Below, one piece after another: positions 49,881-59,827 of a stretch of DNA of 64,000 bases. The stretch is from the NCBI GenBank assembly GCA_016165875.1, contig JABBOT010000029.1:1844639-1908638 (forward strand), given 5' to 3'. Every line of letters starts with the position of its first letter. The stretch's first letter is position 1. Source of the stretch: Acanthopleura granulata (lineage: Eukaryota > Mollusca > Polyplacophora > Chitonida > Chitonidae). The notes below the pieces were generated by a model, which was given only the letters and a program-made list of their open reading frames with translations, had not been told where the DNA came from and made no database searches. The position numbers and the translations under genes are program-made.

Positions 49881-50150
49881 GTAGTATACAGAATAGGGGT
49901 TCGGGCACACCTCCCGCAAGGGCCCTCCCCACCCCCTGGAGGGCCTCCAGCCCCTGTTCCGGCCAGTTCAAGCCATATGGTGTCGAGCTACATAAACTTT
50001 TGCCAATTATCTATGTAGACAAACGGGCGTTCACATCCGTCTTCAGGCAAATTTCTGATGCACATCAAGCCATATGGTGTTCGCGTCCAACACATTTTGC
50101 CAAATACCCATGTAGACAAACGGGCTTTCACATTCAGAGATAATTGCCAT
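49881..50150 (+). repeat. left terminal inverted repeat of the Polinton
   Basis: Pairs with 61026-61283 on the opposite strand. After the outer 85 bp it contains two copies of a sub-repeat of about 98 bp, each starting CAAGCCATATGGTGT and containing TATGTAGACAAACGGGC and TCACAT. The outer part includes GGGCCCTCC and CTGGAGGGCC, themselves a small inverted repeat. Confidence 0.93.
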
Positions 50151-50560
50151 AAGCCAACCGACGCCCCAATCAGAGAAAAGTGTGGGTAATGTATATCAAT
50201 GATCATGAAAAGACAGCGTAATTGTGAATGACTTCTCCTCTGCTCCCGAGAGCACTGTGGAAAAAACTGCCTTGGCGATATCTGCAGGATCCATTTGCTC
50301 GTCTGCACAGGAACCCCTTCATCCCGACGCCCTGTCGAGGGTGAAACATCGGGACACAGTCAGAGGCTCACCTATGGGGGCCTTGCGGGGCCGACCGGGC
50401 TCAAAAATATCTTGTTAGAGCCGAAGCCCGGGCAAGCCGTATCCACCCCATTGTTATGAGTGAGGTCCAAGCGAGCTTGGGCAAAGAAGGTGCCCTCGTT
50501 TGTAGGGTTGTAAGCCCTCATTCCTCTTTTCGATTGATCATCGCGAACCGAATTTCCATT
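50151..50560. other. Polinton 5' segment, no assigned gene
   Basis: Between the left repeat and the polymerase region. A short frame at 50224-50418 and an ATG at 50456 are present, but neither can be tied to a known Polinton protein. It may hold the polymerase promoter. Confidence 0.45.
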
Positions 50561-53500
50561 TAGAGGAACGTGCGTCTACCGTATATCCATCTACAACCGC
50601 CATGGCGGGCACAATGGATACATAGACCACATAGGCCAGCTGTTAGATGAGTTGCATGCTGTAATGGATGCATACCCAGGCCACCGGCTAGATGAAATGA
50701 ATACAGAAGCCCGCAACATCCTAGAAGAGCCCATTCATAAGGCAGTGAAAGATTGAAGGCTAAAGCCCTTACTGCCTGGGAGATATCGACTTTCCCGCCA
50801 CCACGCATGAGGATGGGTAAGAGGGGGAAGGCCATTGAGGAAGAGTATGACCTCGTCCCCAAAACTTTCCGAACCACCAAGGAATACCAGAAGGAGGTTC
50901 TAGAGCTGTTTGAGGGTGCCAAGGCAGATGAGCTTACGTTCCAGGAAAACCTCCGGGCAATCGGAAGGTATCTCCATAGCTGGCAGATGGCTGTGTCCCA
51001 ATGGCATTACCCGCGGTGCAGACCTCAGAGCTTTCCTTGAAGGAGTGCGCCACAAGATCCAAGAAATGTTAGAAGAAGAACTCCGAGCCCTCAGAGGTGT
51101 AAAATTTCAACTGGCCCTCAAGGTCCAGCTCCGAAAAAACAGACCTGATGGTGGTGAAGAGAACAGGTTCGCCACAAGAAGGAGGCTGTTCTACAGGCCG
51201 GTGAGATCAGCGAGGCACTAGGCAAGCCTTTCCCTCATATCCTGGAGACTCTTGAAAAGTGGACGCAGAGAGGGTCAGGATGCATCGTTGAGTGGAAACT
51301 CCATGGCTGGAGATCGCTCGATATCAGCCGCTGAGAGGTGTATCTTACGCCACCTGTAACTGTAAGGAACGAGAAGGCAGACGTAAACGTGAAAAACAAC
51401 GATGATCACTGCCTCCGACAGGCACTCGGGTCAGCTCAGTTTCCTGCAGCCATAAACCCACAGAATCCTAGCAAATACCCAACTGAGGATGGCCTAAACT
51501 TTGAAGGGAGCGACATCAAAGTGTTCGGTTGGGACAAAGGCGTCATTGTACACCGGCTCAGTAAATAGCCCAGGTACATGCCTCGGATCAATCTGCTGTT
51601 GATCGAGAAGGTCGGTAAATTCCACTACAACTGGATCAAGGATCTTAACCGCCTCCTTCATGCTCAATCCAAGTATAAAGGCCGCAAGCACTTCTAAAAG
51701 TGTTGCCTGTATGGATACTCTACGTAAGACCTCGGATCGGCCAGACAGTTGTGCGAGTGCAGATCCCGGAAGAAGGCGAAAACAAGCTCACCTTCCAGAA
51801 CCACCACAAGGACCTCCCAACCCCTAACGTCATCCATGGCGACTTCAAAGCTCTCGCCGCCAAAATCGAGGGTACCGGGCTGCACCCCATAAAAAACAAC
51901 ACCCCAAAACACAGCACCATGAGGTCTGCAGCTACTGCTACATCGTGGTGCGATGCGATGGGCACACCGAGCCTCCTGTGGAATATAGAGCACTTCTTAA
52001 AAGCTCTACAAGAAGTGGAGCGCAAGATCAAGATGGTGCTAGGTAACCCGAAAGCCATAGCAATGACCCTAGAGGACTGGCGCACATACAACAGTGCTTC
52101 AACCTGCCATGTCTGTAAAAAGCCAGTTGTAGTTGCAGAGTAACAACCCCTGCCACATTACCGGAAAACACTGGGGTGCTGAACACAACGCCTGGAAGCT
52201 GAAGCTGCTGCTGAGCGGCAGAATCACTACAATCCTAATTGCTTTCCACAACCTGCTGGACTATCACGCTGACCTGCTTATGCAGGCGATGTCGAAGGTG
52301 GGGGGCGTATATCCTGTATCCCCAACAAAACCGAGAAGTACATCTCTTTCTCCCTGGGGCAGCTCCGTTTTATCAACAGCTCCCAGTTCTTGTTGGCATC
52401 TCTCGCCAAGCTGGTAGCAGGCAACCAATCCAAGGCGTTCCAGATCAAAGCGCGGTATGAACCAAGTCAGCAGAGACTTGAACTCCTTATGCGCAAGGGT
52501 GTTTCCTGGCAATGCTTTGATGAGCCTCAGCTTCCCGCAACGGAGGCCTTCCACAGAAAACTTTCGGACACACACATCAGCGATGAGGATTATGCCAATG
52601 AGCAAGAGGTCTGGAAGGCCTTCGACTGCACATCTCTGGGGAACTACCACAACCTCTACAACCGCACTGATGGCAGATGTCTTCGAGACGATCCGGAAGA
52701 CCTGCCCTCGGCAGTATGGCCTTGACCCTGTGCATTATTACACCAGCCCTGCTCTCTCCTGGGATGCTCTCCTCAGGAAAACAGGCATAAAGCTTGAACT
52801 GCTGACAGACTAGGACCATGAGATGAGAGTTGTATCTCGATGGTCTCAAAGCGTCAACGCTCGGACTAACCACCCCAGGGTGGAAGGCCATGACCCAAAA
52901 CTATATCCAGTTCCTGGATGCCAAAAACCTTCACACCTGGGCGATGAGTCAGCTGCTACCATCAGCTGGCTTCCGGTGGGTGGATAACTGCGACCAACTC
53001 ACAAAAGGCATCGCAGAGCATCCGGCTGTCATCCCGGAGGGTTTTATCGTGAAAACGGATCTGGAGTACCCAGAAGAGCCGCATAAGGTGTACAAATCTT
53101 AACCCCTAGCCCCAGAGCGCATGGTGGTTCCCAAGGAGTGGATCTCGGAGTACCAGCACAATCGCCTTGACGTTGGAGTGACCCCTATCTAGGTTGAGAA
53201 GCCGGCCCCTAACCTCCGCGCTAAGGAACGCTGTGTGCTCCACTGTCGCAACTTTCATCTTTACCTAAAAAAGATCCGCTCTCCGCTTCCGGCAAAGAAC
53301 CTGGATGAAGATCTACATCCGAATGAATACCAAGCTCCGGAAAATGGCGACGAGTGATTTCGACCTCTACCAGCTCATGAACAACTGTCTTCGGAAAGAC
53401 CATGGAAAACCTCGGCAAGCGAGTAGATGTCAAACTCGTGCAAGACAAACTCAGGCGCTTTATCGCCTGCCCAGCCTTCGCCAGAGCCAACATCGACGAC

Positions 53501-54208
53501 GACCTGGCAGCGATTCAGGTTCACAAAAGCCGTGTGACCCTCAACCACCCTGTCTATGTGGGGATGAGCATCCTCGAACTCTCGAAGAACCTGATGTACG
53601 ACTTCTACTACAACCAGATGAAGGCTCAGTACAGGGATAACTGCCAGCTCCTCTACAAGGACACGGACAGTCTACTCCTCGAGATCCAGATCGAGGATGT
53701 CTACGAGGATATGGTCAAGCATGCACGCCTCGATGACACCTCCGACTACTCAGTGGATCCCATACTCAATTCTACGGCGAACATTAAGGTCTTAGGCAAT
53801 ATGAATGATTAATGTGCTGGGCGTCCGATCGCCAAGTATGTTGGCCTGCGTCCTAAGATGTATAGCATCCTCTAGACCAGGGGCCACAACATCAAAAAGG
53901 CCAAGGGTGTAAAAAAAAGTATCGTGAAGATGCATATCAGTCATGAGCAGTACAAAAAGGCTCTCTTTGAAAAGGAGACCTTCCGCCATGGCATGGATGT
54001 CCTGCGGTCAGAGCGCCATCCCGTCTACAGGCATCATCTCAACAAGGTATCGCTCTCACTCTTCGACAAGCCCTGGATAGCTGAAAATGAGGTGGATACG
54101 CTGGCCTATGGACACAAAGATACCGTTCCGCATTTCAGGCGGAAGCTGAGTGTCAGGGGGCACTACCAGATGTTCCTCGCGGACAATCCCCGGCTACGGG
54201 TAATCTAG
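50561..54208 (+). pseudogene. protein-primed family B DNA polymerase, decayed
   Basis: Would replicate the element from its protein-primed ends. Coding sense survives in pieces scattered over all three frames: 50561-50757, 50753-51000, 51000-51221, 51338-51568, 51575-51696, 51700-52143, 52133-52300, 52390-52680, 52680-52813, 52830-53102, 53103-53400, 53402-53812 and 53924-54208, separated by frameshifts and stops (for example TAG at 53190 and TAA near 53811). Exonuclease motifs are visible: HGDFKAL near 51841 (the usual acidic residue after Phe is Lys), FHNLLDYHA near 52244, YHNLYNRTD near 52645. Polymerase motifs: LDAKNLHTWAM near 52914, YVGMSILELSKNLMYDFYY near 53555, and an intact YKDTDS at 53654-53671. 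About 1,100-1,200 codons in all, normal for the family. It converges on the integrase with 45 bp between. Confidence 0.9.
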
Positions 54209-54253
54209 GAAGTAGTACAACACAGGCGGTACACATCCAGGGACCACACTGGA

Positions 54254-54906
54254 TCAATCGCGCGATGGTGAACACCCTCCTGCCCGCTGTGTTGGTACAG
54301 ATAGCAAACGCCAACCCAGAAGAGAGCTTATGCTCATAGCAACAGGCTGGCCTTGAACAGTGGAGGAGGGCCTTTGTGCCATCGTTTTTGTCTTGAGGGC
54401 CTCAGAAGGCCGCTTCCCAGTGAGTCGGGTCACCTCTCCGTTCAAAGCCGCCACAACCGCGAGTAACCGCATCACCCACTCAGAAGAACACCCGGAAGGG
54501 AGCCGCATCTCTTCTGCGTATTGGTGCCCGACCAGCCGGTCGGCCAGAGTCCGGTTGAACCGCTCAACGATTCCTTGGACCAGATGGATTTCCACACGCC
54601 CACGCATGAGAAAAACCCAATGCTTCGCAAGGAGTCGTTCACTGCACTCATGAACTCACGCCCAGGGTCGACCTGCAACAGTTTGGGCCACCTAAGAGGC
54701 CCCCGCTTATAGATACGCCCCAGAGCATCAGCAAACTCTTGGGCTCCTTTTGTGGTCAGGGGCTCAGCTGCTTTGAATCGACTGGCGACATCGGTCCCTG
54801 TGAGGGCATACTTGTAGGTGCTCTTGTCCGCTTTGTCGTGTGGTAGAAAGAGCAGGTCAGCTTGATGGGCGTCATTTGGTGCACCAGCAGAAACAGTGTT
54901 TCGCAC
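54254..54906 (-). pseudogene. retroviral-type integrase, frameshifted
   Basis: Would insert the element into host DNA. The core carries Asp in QADLLFLP (about 54858), Asp in QVDPGREF (about 54669) and Glu in GIVERFNRTLAD (about 54565); the last two are about 35 codons apart, matching D,D35E. The first two lie in one frame (54472-54906), the Glu and C-terminus in another (54254-54607), so a frameshift falls near 54600. The N-terminal HHCC zinc domain is not seen: the frame begins directly after the ATPase stop at 54908, suggesting a deletion at that boundary. Confidence 0.85.
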
Positions 54907-54907
54907 A

Positions 54908-55460
54908 TTATAGCCAGTGGTATGCAGCCTGCTGATCAGTCTTCAGTAGAAGCTTGACATGCTTTGTTTGGGCCAACTGCAGCCGTAATTTGGCCCGCTC
55001 TTCCGAAGGGATAACGTCATTTTCTCGGAGGCATTCCTCAAACAAATCCCCTTGTTTGCAGTGGAAGATGGCGGCCCAGCGCGTCTGCTCCCATAGATCC
55101 TTCATTTCCGAATTATATTTCTGGGTGGGCACCAAGACGCTTTGCTGCGCATGCCGGCCTGAGAAGGCCAGCTCAGAGAGCATGTCTTTCTTTGTGGTCA
55201 GCGCCTTTGTGGCCTAGCAATCGTCAGTGCTGTATAGGGTCCGTTCGCCTTGGAACGGCTGCTAGAGGGCACGGAGATAGTCATGGAGCCTTTCACTTGG
55301 CTCGACGACATACCCAGGGACTGGCTTGATACACCCGATTGTACAGTATAGTGGGACGCAGGACAACAATGTGTTGAAAGAAGTCGCGACAGGGACCCTC
55401 CAGGAGGATGAGACTGAGGGTTTTTCCACACCCCGTCATTCCCCAGATAATCGCTCGGTC
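54908..55460 (-). pseudogene. Polinton packaging-type ATPase (FtsK/HerA-like A32 class), broken
   Basis: Would drive genome packaging into capsids. Walker A GMTGCGKT lies at 55419-55442 and the sequence continues to an ILYNRVYQ segment. The reading frame then shifts near 55300. The next part has a Walker B-like LYSTDDC at about 55230, interrupted by TAG codons at 55262-55264 and 55214-55216. The C-terminal part (54908-55183) is open, with SGRHAQQSVLV and a helical tail. The N-terminus is missing, replaced by capsid-gene sequence in frame. Transcribed away from the + strand genes and upstream of the integrase. Confidence 0.75.
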
Positions 55461-55893
55461 TTTGGCTACATCCTCGTCTTTATTCTCAGCCCCGACCAGC
55501 ATTTGGGTGACATTCTTGTTTTTGCGGCTTGTGTCCATGCCCTGGTACGGGGCATTCTCTCTCTCCAGGGCCGTTTTACACAGGTCCAAATAACTGTAAT
55601 AAACATCGCTGTCATCGATCGGCATCACCTTATTACCGCTGATCTTGACCGTGATCTTCATCACAGCACGGCCGAGGTTCTGGACCGCTGTTTGGTTAAC
55701 GTCAGTCGCGTTCAGAGAGATTGTGAAAGCAAGTCTCGCTGTCCCAGGGACAATGCCATCATGGGCGCCGAGGTTCATCCGGGTCCATCGTACTCGGGTT
55801 ATTTGTGATGACGATCGACTGCCGCACGTGTTTGATCCCCAACGGTTCACAGAGCTTGCGGTGCGGATTGAACTTCTTTCCGTATTGACTCAT
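55455..55893 (-). pseudogene. probable major capsid protein, 5' fragment only
   Basis: Starts at ATG 55891-55893 and reads about 40 codons. A frameshift follows near 55790, and the sequence continues in the frame 55293-55850 with TARLAFTISLNATD, NLGRAV and ITVKISGN, then DDSDVYY and ERENAPYQG. This composition (beta-strand-rich, aromatic turns) fits the N-terminal jelly roll of a Polinton/adintovirus double-jelly-roll capsid protein. The match is from memory of the family and unproven. At about codons 125-133 the frame passes without a stop into the ATPase, so the rest of the capsid gene is missing here. Only 42 bp separate its start from the divergent gene at 55936. Confidence 0.5.
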
Positions 55894-55935
55894 GTTTATT
55901 AAATAACAAATTGTTCCTGTAGACATTATGAACTA
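55894..55935. promoter_or_regulatory. short divergent intergenic region, probable bidirectional promoter
   Basis: 42 bp of A/T-rich DNA between the capsid gene start (- strand) and the start of the + strand structural gene. The A/T content and the divergent starts suggest a shared promoter, but no confirmed core motif is seen. Confidence 0.35.
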
Positions 55936-57019
55936 ATGCAAGTATATCATTTCTTCAATACATTGGCGGATTTTAGGTTGGACCCTCTAGATGATCTTAA
56001 TATTGATGAGCCAGATGATGAGTGGACGCAAGAGACATCGTTCTCTTCAGGAGTGGAGCAGCCCGGCCAAAGAGAGGGAAAACACAATCATTTGCGCGTG
56101 AACTCACACGGACAACCGTAGATGGCTATTATAAGGCCATTGAGGAGCAATACGGGGTGGCCCCGGCTTCGGGGAGATATTATTCTGATTTCGAGCTGGT
56201 CAATAATCGACTATGCCTTGTGGCTTATCCCAGCTTTGAGATTATCAGCAAAAGTACAAGCAAGGCAGTCGCGCTTTCGACACTAGGGATGCGTTTTGGG
56301 GTGGGTTTCGTCCAGGATGAACTTGGGTTTGTTGGCTGGAAGCCGGACACGCTGCCACCAAAAGTCGTGACAGCTCTTCAGAAAGCCAACGATGGCCTAG
56401 GTGAAGCCGCGGCTACCGAGAATGTGGAACAAGCGGCGCAGGAAACATCTGAAACGGTCGTAACCATCGAAACCACGTTGACTGAATCTGAGATTCAGTG
56501 GACTCTCAGCACACTCGGTGTTACCCCGCTGAACCTCCGTGAGCTGAGCGGGCTCGATAAGGCAATGCTGCATTGCAGAATGATTTCGAGACCTTCGAGA
56601 TGAAAGGACCGCACGCGTCGAGGCCGCCTCTGCGACCTGTACAGCTCTTCGCTCGCAAATCAGCAGGATCAGGGAAACGATCAGCCGCCATACTTCATGA
56701 GGACACAACTCTTACCGAACGCCTTCGGACTTCGGGCCGCGAACAAGAGGTCACCGTAGCCAGTGTTATAACTGCGTTGGGATTTATCCCGTCGACCGTG
56801 GTTCTTGCCCTAACCGGGGGCTCTGCAGCGCCAGAGCCTCATACTCCACCTTCTGGGCCAACCGATAAGAGCGGTTTGAAGGAGTGGATAAAAGAGGAGC
56901 TGTGGGCCGTGGACAGGCTTCTAGCTAACCTCGCCGGAAAATCCGCTGCAGATCTGCCAGGTATTATAGGGAGCATCGTCTCTTGGCTCCTCGGCGCTTT
57001 AGGCAAGGCCGTGAACTGA
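55936..57019 (+). pseudogene. Polinton structural protein with coiled coil and C-terminal hydrophobic helices, frameshifted
   Basis: About 360 codons over three frames: 55936-56121 (acidic start, DPLDDLNIDEPDDEW), about 56090-56580 (FELVNNRLCLVAYPSF, then a Glu/Ala/Thr-rich stretch), and 56573-57019. Around 56590-56690 another frame gives a helical coiled-coil-like stretch (ARVEAASATCTALRSQISRI), so two more shifts occur there. The last frame has hydrophobic segments VASVITALGFIPSTVVLALT and LPGIIGSIVSWLLGALGKAV, the latter amphipathic at the very C-terminus. The layout resembles membrane-active minor virion proteins encoded by Polintons (often called PY), but this is inference. Confidence 0.5.
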
Positions 57020-57149
57020 GACGCCGAGAATACTTGGGCTCTGGTTGTCGCTACAGGTGGAATCATTTACACGTTCGGGCACATCTGGCGTCACCAGATT
57101 AGTGCAAGCCCAAGCTGCTTCTGCCCGTCAAATGCCGTGCCTTCCGTGC

Positions 57150-57853
57150 TTAAGACACCGCTTCGGGTCTGTGCCTCTGCTCCGAGGATTCCCAAACATA
57201 AATCCGATTGGTGTCGTTCACGCGTTTCACGCCTGCATGGGTAAACCCTTCAGATTTGCCGAGGATGACGGTGGCCCATGCTTGATTTGCCTCCCCGCCT
57301 TGCAAGATGAAATTAATGTGAAACTTGTCCGATGTTCCCTGGGATGACATGCGGCTAGAATCGTAATCGTAATGCGATTTCAGCTATCCTATCCTCGTGA
57401 CATAATAATAAGGCACGTCTAACCGGTCCTTTCCACTTCTTTTTTGCTGCCAGTCTGTGTCTGGGGAGGCCCGAACATCTGCTCGTATGCCCTTCGGTCG
57501 CAAGGATTGTCGATTGGATTCCATCCATGTTCTTGCGGGAGTGGTGCCTTAATCTCTTCCAGACTACGGCGAATTTGATAGTACACGTGGAAGTGGAATA
57601 CAGAGTTCCTGAGTGTAGTGTCGGCTATAGAGTGATTTTCATTTGACACCCCACAACAGGTCGTGGAGCACCATACGACTTAATTGAGCTGGTTCTGCCA
57701 CCACGCCATCGGTTGAGTGTGCCATTTCTCAACCAATGTGTCGCTGCTGATTTTCGGTAAGGTGTAGCCTTCAAGCACCTTTTGGAAAGTTACCTCGAAA
57801 GCAACTCGCGAGTTGTTTAGGCTGGGCTCTATGAACAAGATTTCACTGGGCTC
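57150..57853 (-). pseudogene. unassigned decayed Polinton gene
   Basis: Three open - strand segments in different frames: 57680-57853 (SRVAFEVTFQKVLEGYTLPK), 57419-57649 (FHFHVYYQIRRSLEEIKAPL, GWNPIDNP) and 57150-57350 (HINFILQGGEANQAWATVIL). They probably belong to one broken gene of about 220-230 codons. I do not recognise the family. Position between + strand structural genes suggests a virion or accessory protein. Confidence 0.4.
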
Positions 57854-57938
57854 CTAAATCTCTTTACTCGATTATACTCCACCGACATGATAATGTGTTA
57901 CCCTTCAGCTATTCAGCAATATGTTTGTTACACTTAGC

Positions 57939-58505
57939 GATGTTCAACATTGACGCAGTGTCCTCCTCCCAGCATGTCTGGACAATCAAGAAGGCCAGTA
58001 CCAGGTCGCCCTACTCGATATGACCTTGTACCCACTCCTGGCGAATAATGGCGCCGACGTACGTTTCAGGTTGAACGATAAGTCGATAGTCGATCCATGC
58101 GACTATTACACCGTCTGTACCCTTGACGAAGAAGTGTTCCGACCTTTGGTTGCTAAACTACAACTGATTAAAGCTACCGGTCGTGTGAGGCTGGGACTCA
58201 AAAAGAATGATGTTATCAGTCTGTTAGATCTAGCTGATATCCTGCCTTTCTCAAACGCAACAGAACCTATGAGCGGAATAAATGAAGGGGACAAACTACC
58301 CAAACTGACGCCCCACAAAGAAGTATTTGTCCATATAGGCTATGTGAGCGCGTCGGAAAACATCGCCGCAGTGTCTACCAGTATTGCAAGAGGCTTTACT
58401 CTTCTGAGGGCAGTCCCGACCTTCCACGAAGGCATGAACTCCGGAAGGACGGTAACATTTACGAATCCACAGTACAAGATACTGTGGGCTGGCCTCGTTT
58501 CGTAG
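57939..58505 (+). pseudogene. probable Polinton minor capsid (penton-like) protein, one frameshift
   Basis: Starts at ATG 57939 (MFNIDAVSSSQHVW), shifts frame near 57980, then stays open from there to the TAG at 58503-58505. The main part is beta-rich (FRLNDKSIVDPCDYYTV, RVRLGLKKNDVISLLD, PHKEVFVHIGYVSASENI, RTVTFTNPQYKILWAGLVS). A total of about 188 codons fits a single-jelly-roll minor capsid protein, but no diagnostic motif can be named. It lies head-to-head with the - strand gene at 57150-57853 across an 85-bp gap. Confidence 0.4.
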
Positions 58506-58586
58506 CTTACTTTAAGCTGTTAAAAAATTTTGATCAACCTGTAGATACGGCGTGCTTAAGCCTAACTCTACACATTCGCCGTCGTC

Positions 58587-59418
58587 ATGGACCCAGTAGG
58601 GCCTAGTTGCACTGACATAGCCTTATCGGATCTGGCAGATGTCGATGGTTTTGAGCGGCAACGGGTTGATGGACGGATTTACGCCTTCCAATTCCGGGGT
58701 GGGCAGGTTTATGCACGAAAGAAGGTGTCGTTGTTAAAATCCGATGAACCACCGAAATTGAATGAGCTCGACGATGTCGATGATTTTGTGTTGCAAGAGG
58801 TAAATGGTCAGATTTACGATGTCCAATTCCGAAAAGGTGTTTATTCACAAAAAAGGTGCCGTTGGCGGGATCCGGAGAACCACCGAAGTTTAGTGAGCTC
58901 GCCAATCTGGATGTTGAAGCTCCGAATGCGCTCCAAAAACTCAGCCTTGTTCTGTCTCCTCAGGGGAGGTCAGGAGATAATCCCAGATGGGATATTGATC
59001 TGGCTGTGACCCAGCTCCTGGAGCAAACAGCAACGGGTGGTGTTGTTAGAAAGGTTTTTAATCGCGGTACGCCTTTCTTTGACGTACACGGCCTTGGGAG
59101 ATCCAATTCATGTGTTGAAATCGAATGAAGGAGGCCATACCATCTAAGGAGGTCCAGAGACAACATCCTACCTCGATATCAACACACAATTTCCCCGTGA
59201 CAGGTTACTCCCTGTCTATAATCATTCTAGATATTGTATTGGGTCCTAATCCAGTTCCCAATCCCTTCTACAACTTTCCTGACTTGAGGATCAAGTGGCC
59301 GGAAGAGCATGTCGGTAAAAGCGTAACTGTCGTAAAAATGCTTTCCACGTCAAATAAGGCTGAGACAACGCTAAACAATGTCCAGGCCGCAGCGGCACAA
59401 GTGGTGGAGGTGAACTGA
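58587..59418 (+). pseudogene. Polinton protein with 45-residue tandem repeats, frameshifted
   Basis: The first frame (58587-58870) has two copies of a 45-residue repeat (135-nt period, starting near 58627 and 58762) containing an L-x-D-V-D core, then V-x-G-x-IY-x-x-QFR and a basic stretch. A third partial copy continues after a frameshift near 58855 (PPKFSELANLDV). A further shift near 59100 leads to a frame with YLDINTQFPRDRLLPVYNHS, and 59260-59418 ends in YNFPDLRIKWPEEHVGKSVT and an Ala/Val-rich tail. Function unknown; the repeats suggest a spike, fibre or scaffold role. It could also be two genes, since ATG 59125 overlaps the preceding stop. Confidence 0.45.
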
Positions 59419-59472
59419 ATAAATCTAAATCGTGATATTCAGTTGGCACGCTTAAGAGTAAAGGTTGAACAC

Positions 59473-59827
59473 ATGACAGATCTAGATTTGAACATTATTG
59501 CGAGGTCTAAATAAAGATGGCGCAACTGTATCCCGCATTAGATCCAGCACTCTGAAGAAGAAACTAGAAGAGATGCCAGAGCTAATCAAACGAAATTCGC
59601 TTACTGGCTGAGAGTAAGCTTAATTCCATCATCGACCACATCTCTACAGCGTGGACGGTAAGCTTTCGGGTACTGAGTTTCATTTAACACTCGGTGAAGT
59701 CGAAAAATACCGAGAGATTCGGGTCGGTACAGCACATAGCTTGGATAAGAAAACAAAATAAGAGTGAGTGCAGCAGGGGCCGGACGAAGCCCGCGCAGCC
59801 TTCATGAGAAAACTCTCCACCAATTAA
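59473..59827 (+). pseudogene. small decayed Polinton ORF
   Basis: Begins MTDLDLNIIARS, then shifts frame into a charged helical stretch (STLKKKLEEMPELIKR), shifts again through a LNSIIDHIS phrase, and ends with LSGTEFHLTLGEVEKYREIR and RAAFMRKLSTN before TAA at 59825-59827. About 115 codons. A very basic, helical, possibly DNA-binding product; no family recognised. Confidence 0.35.

Noticed and set aside
50560..50922. 120-codon - strand frame in the polymerase region
   Set aside because: Antisense to polymerase-like coding pieces; no motif of its own.
55326..55808. 160-codon + strand frame
   Set aside because: Antisense shadow of the capsid-ATPase frame, whose - strand reading contains a Walker A motif.
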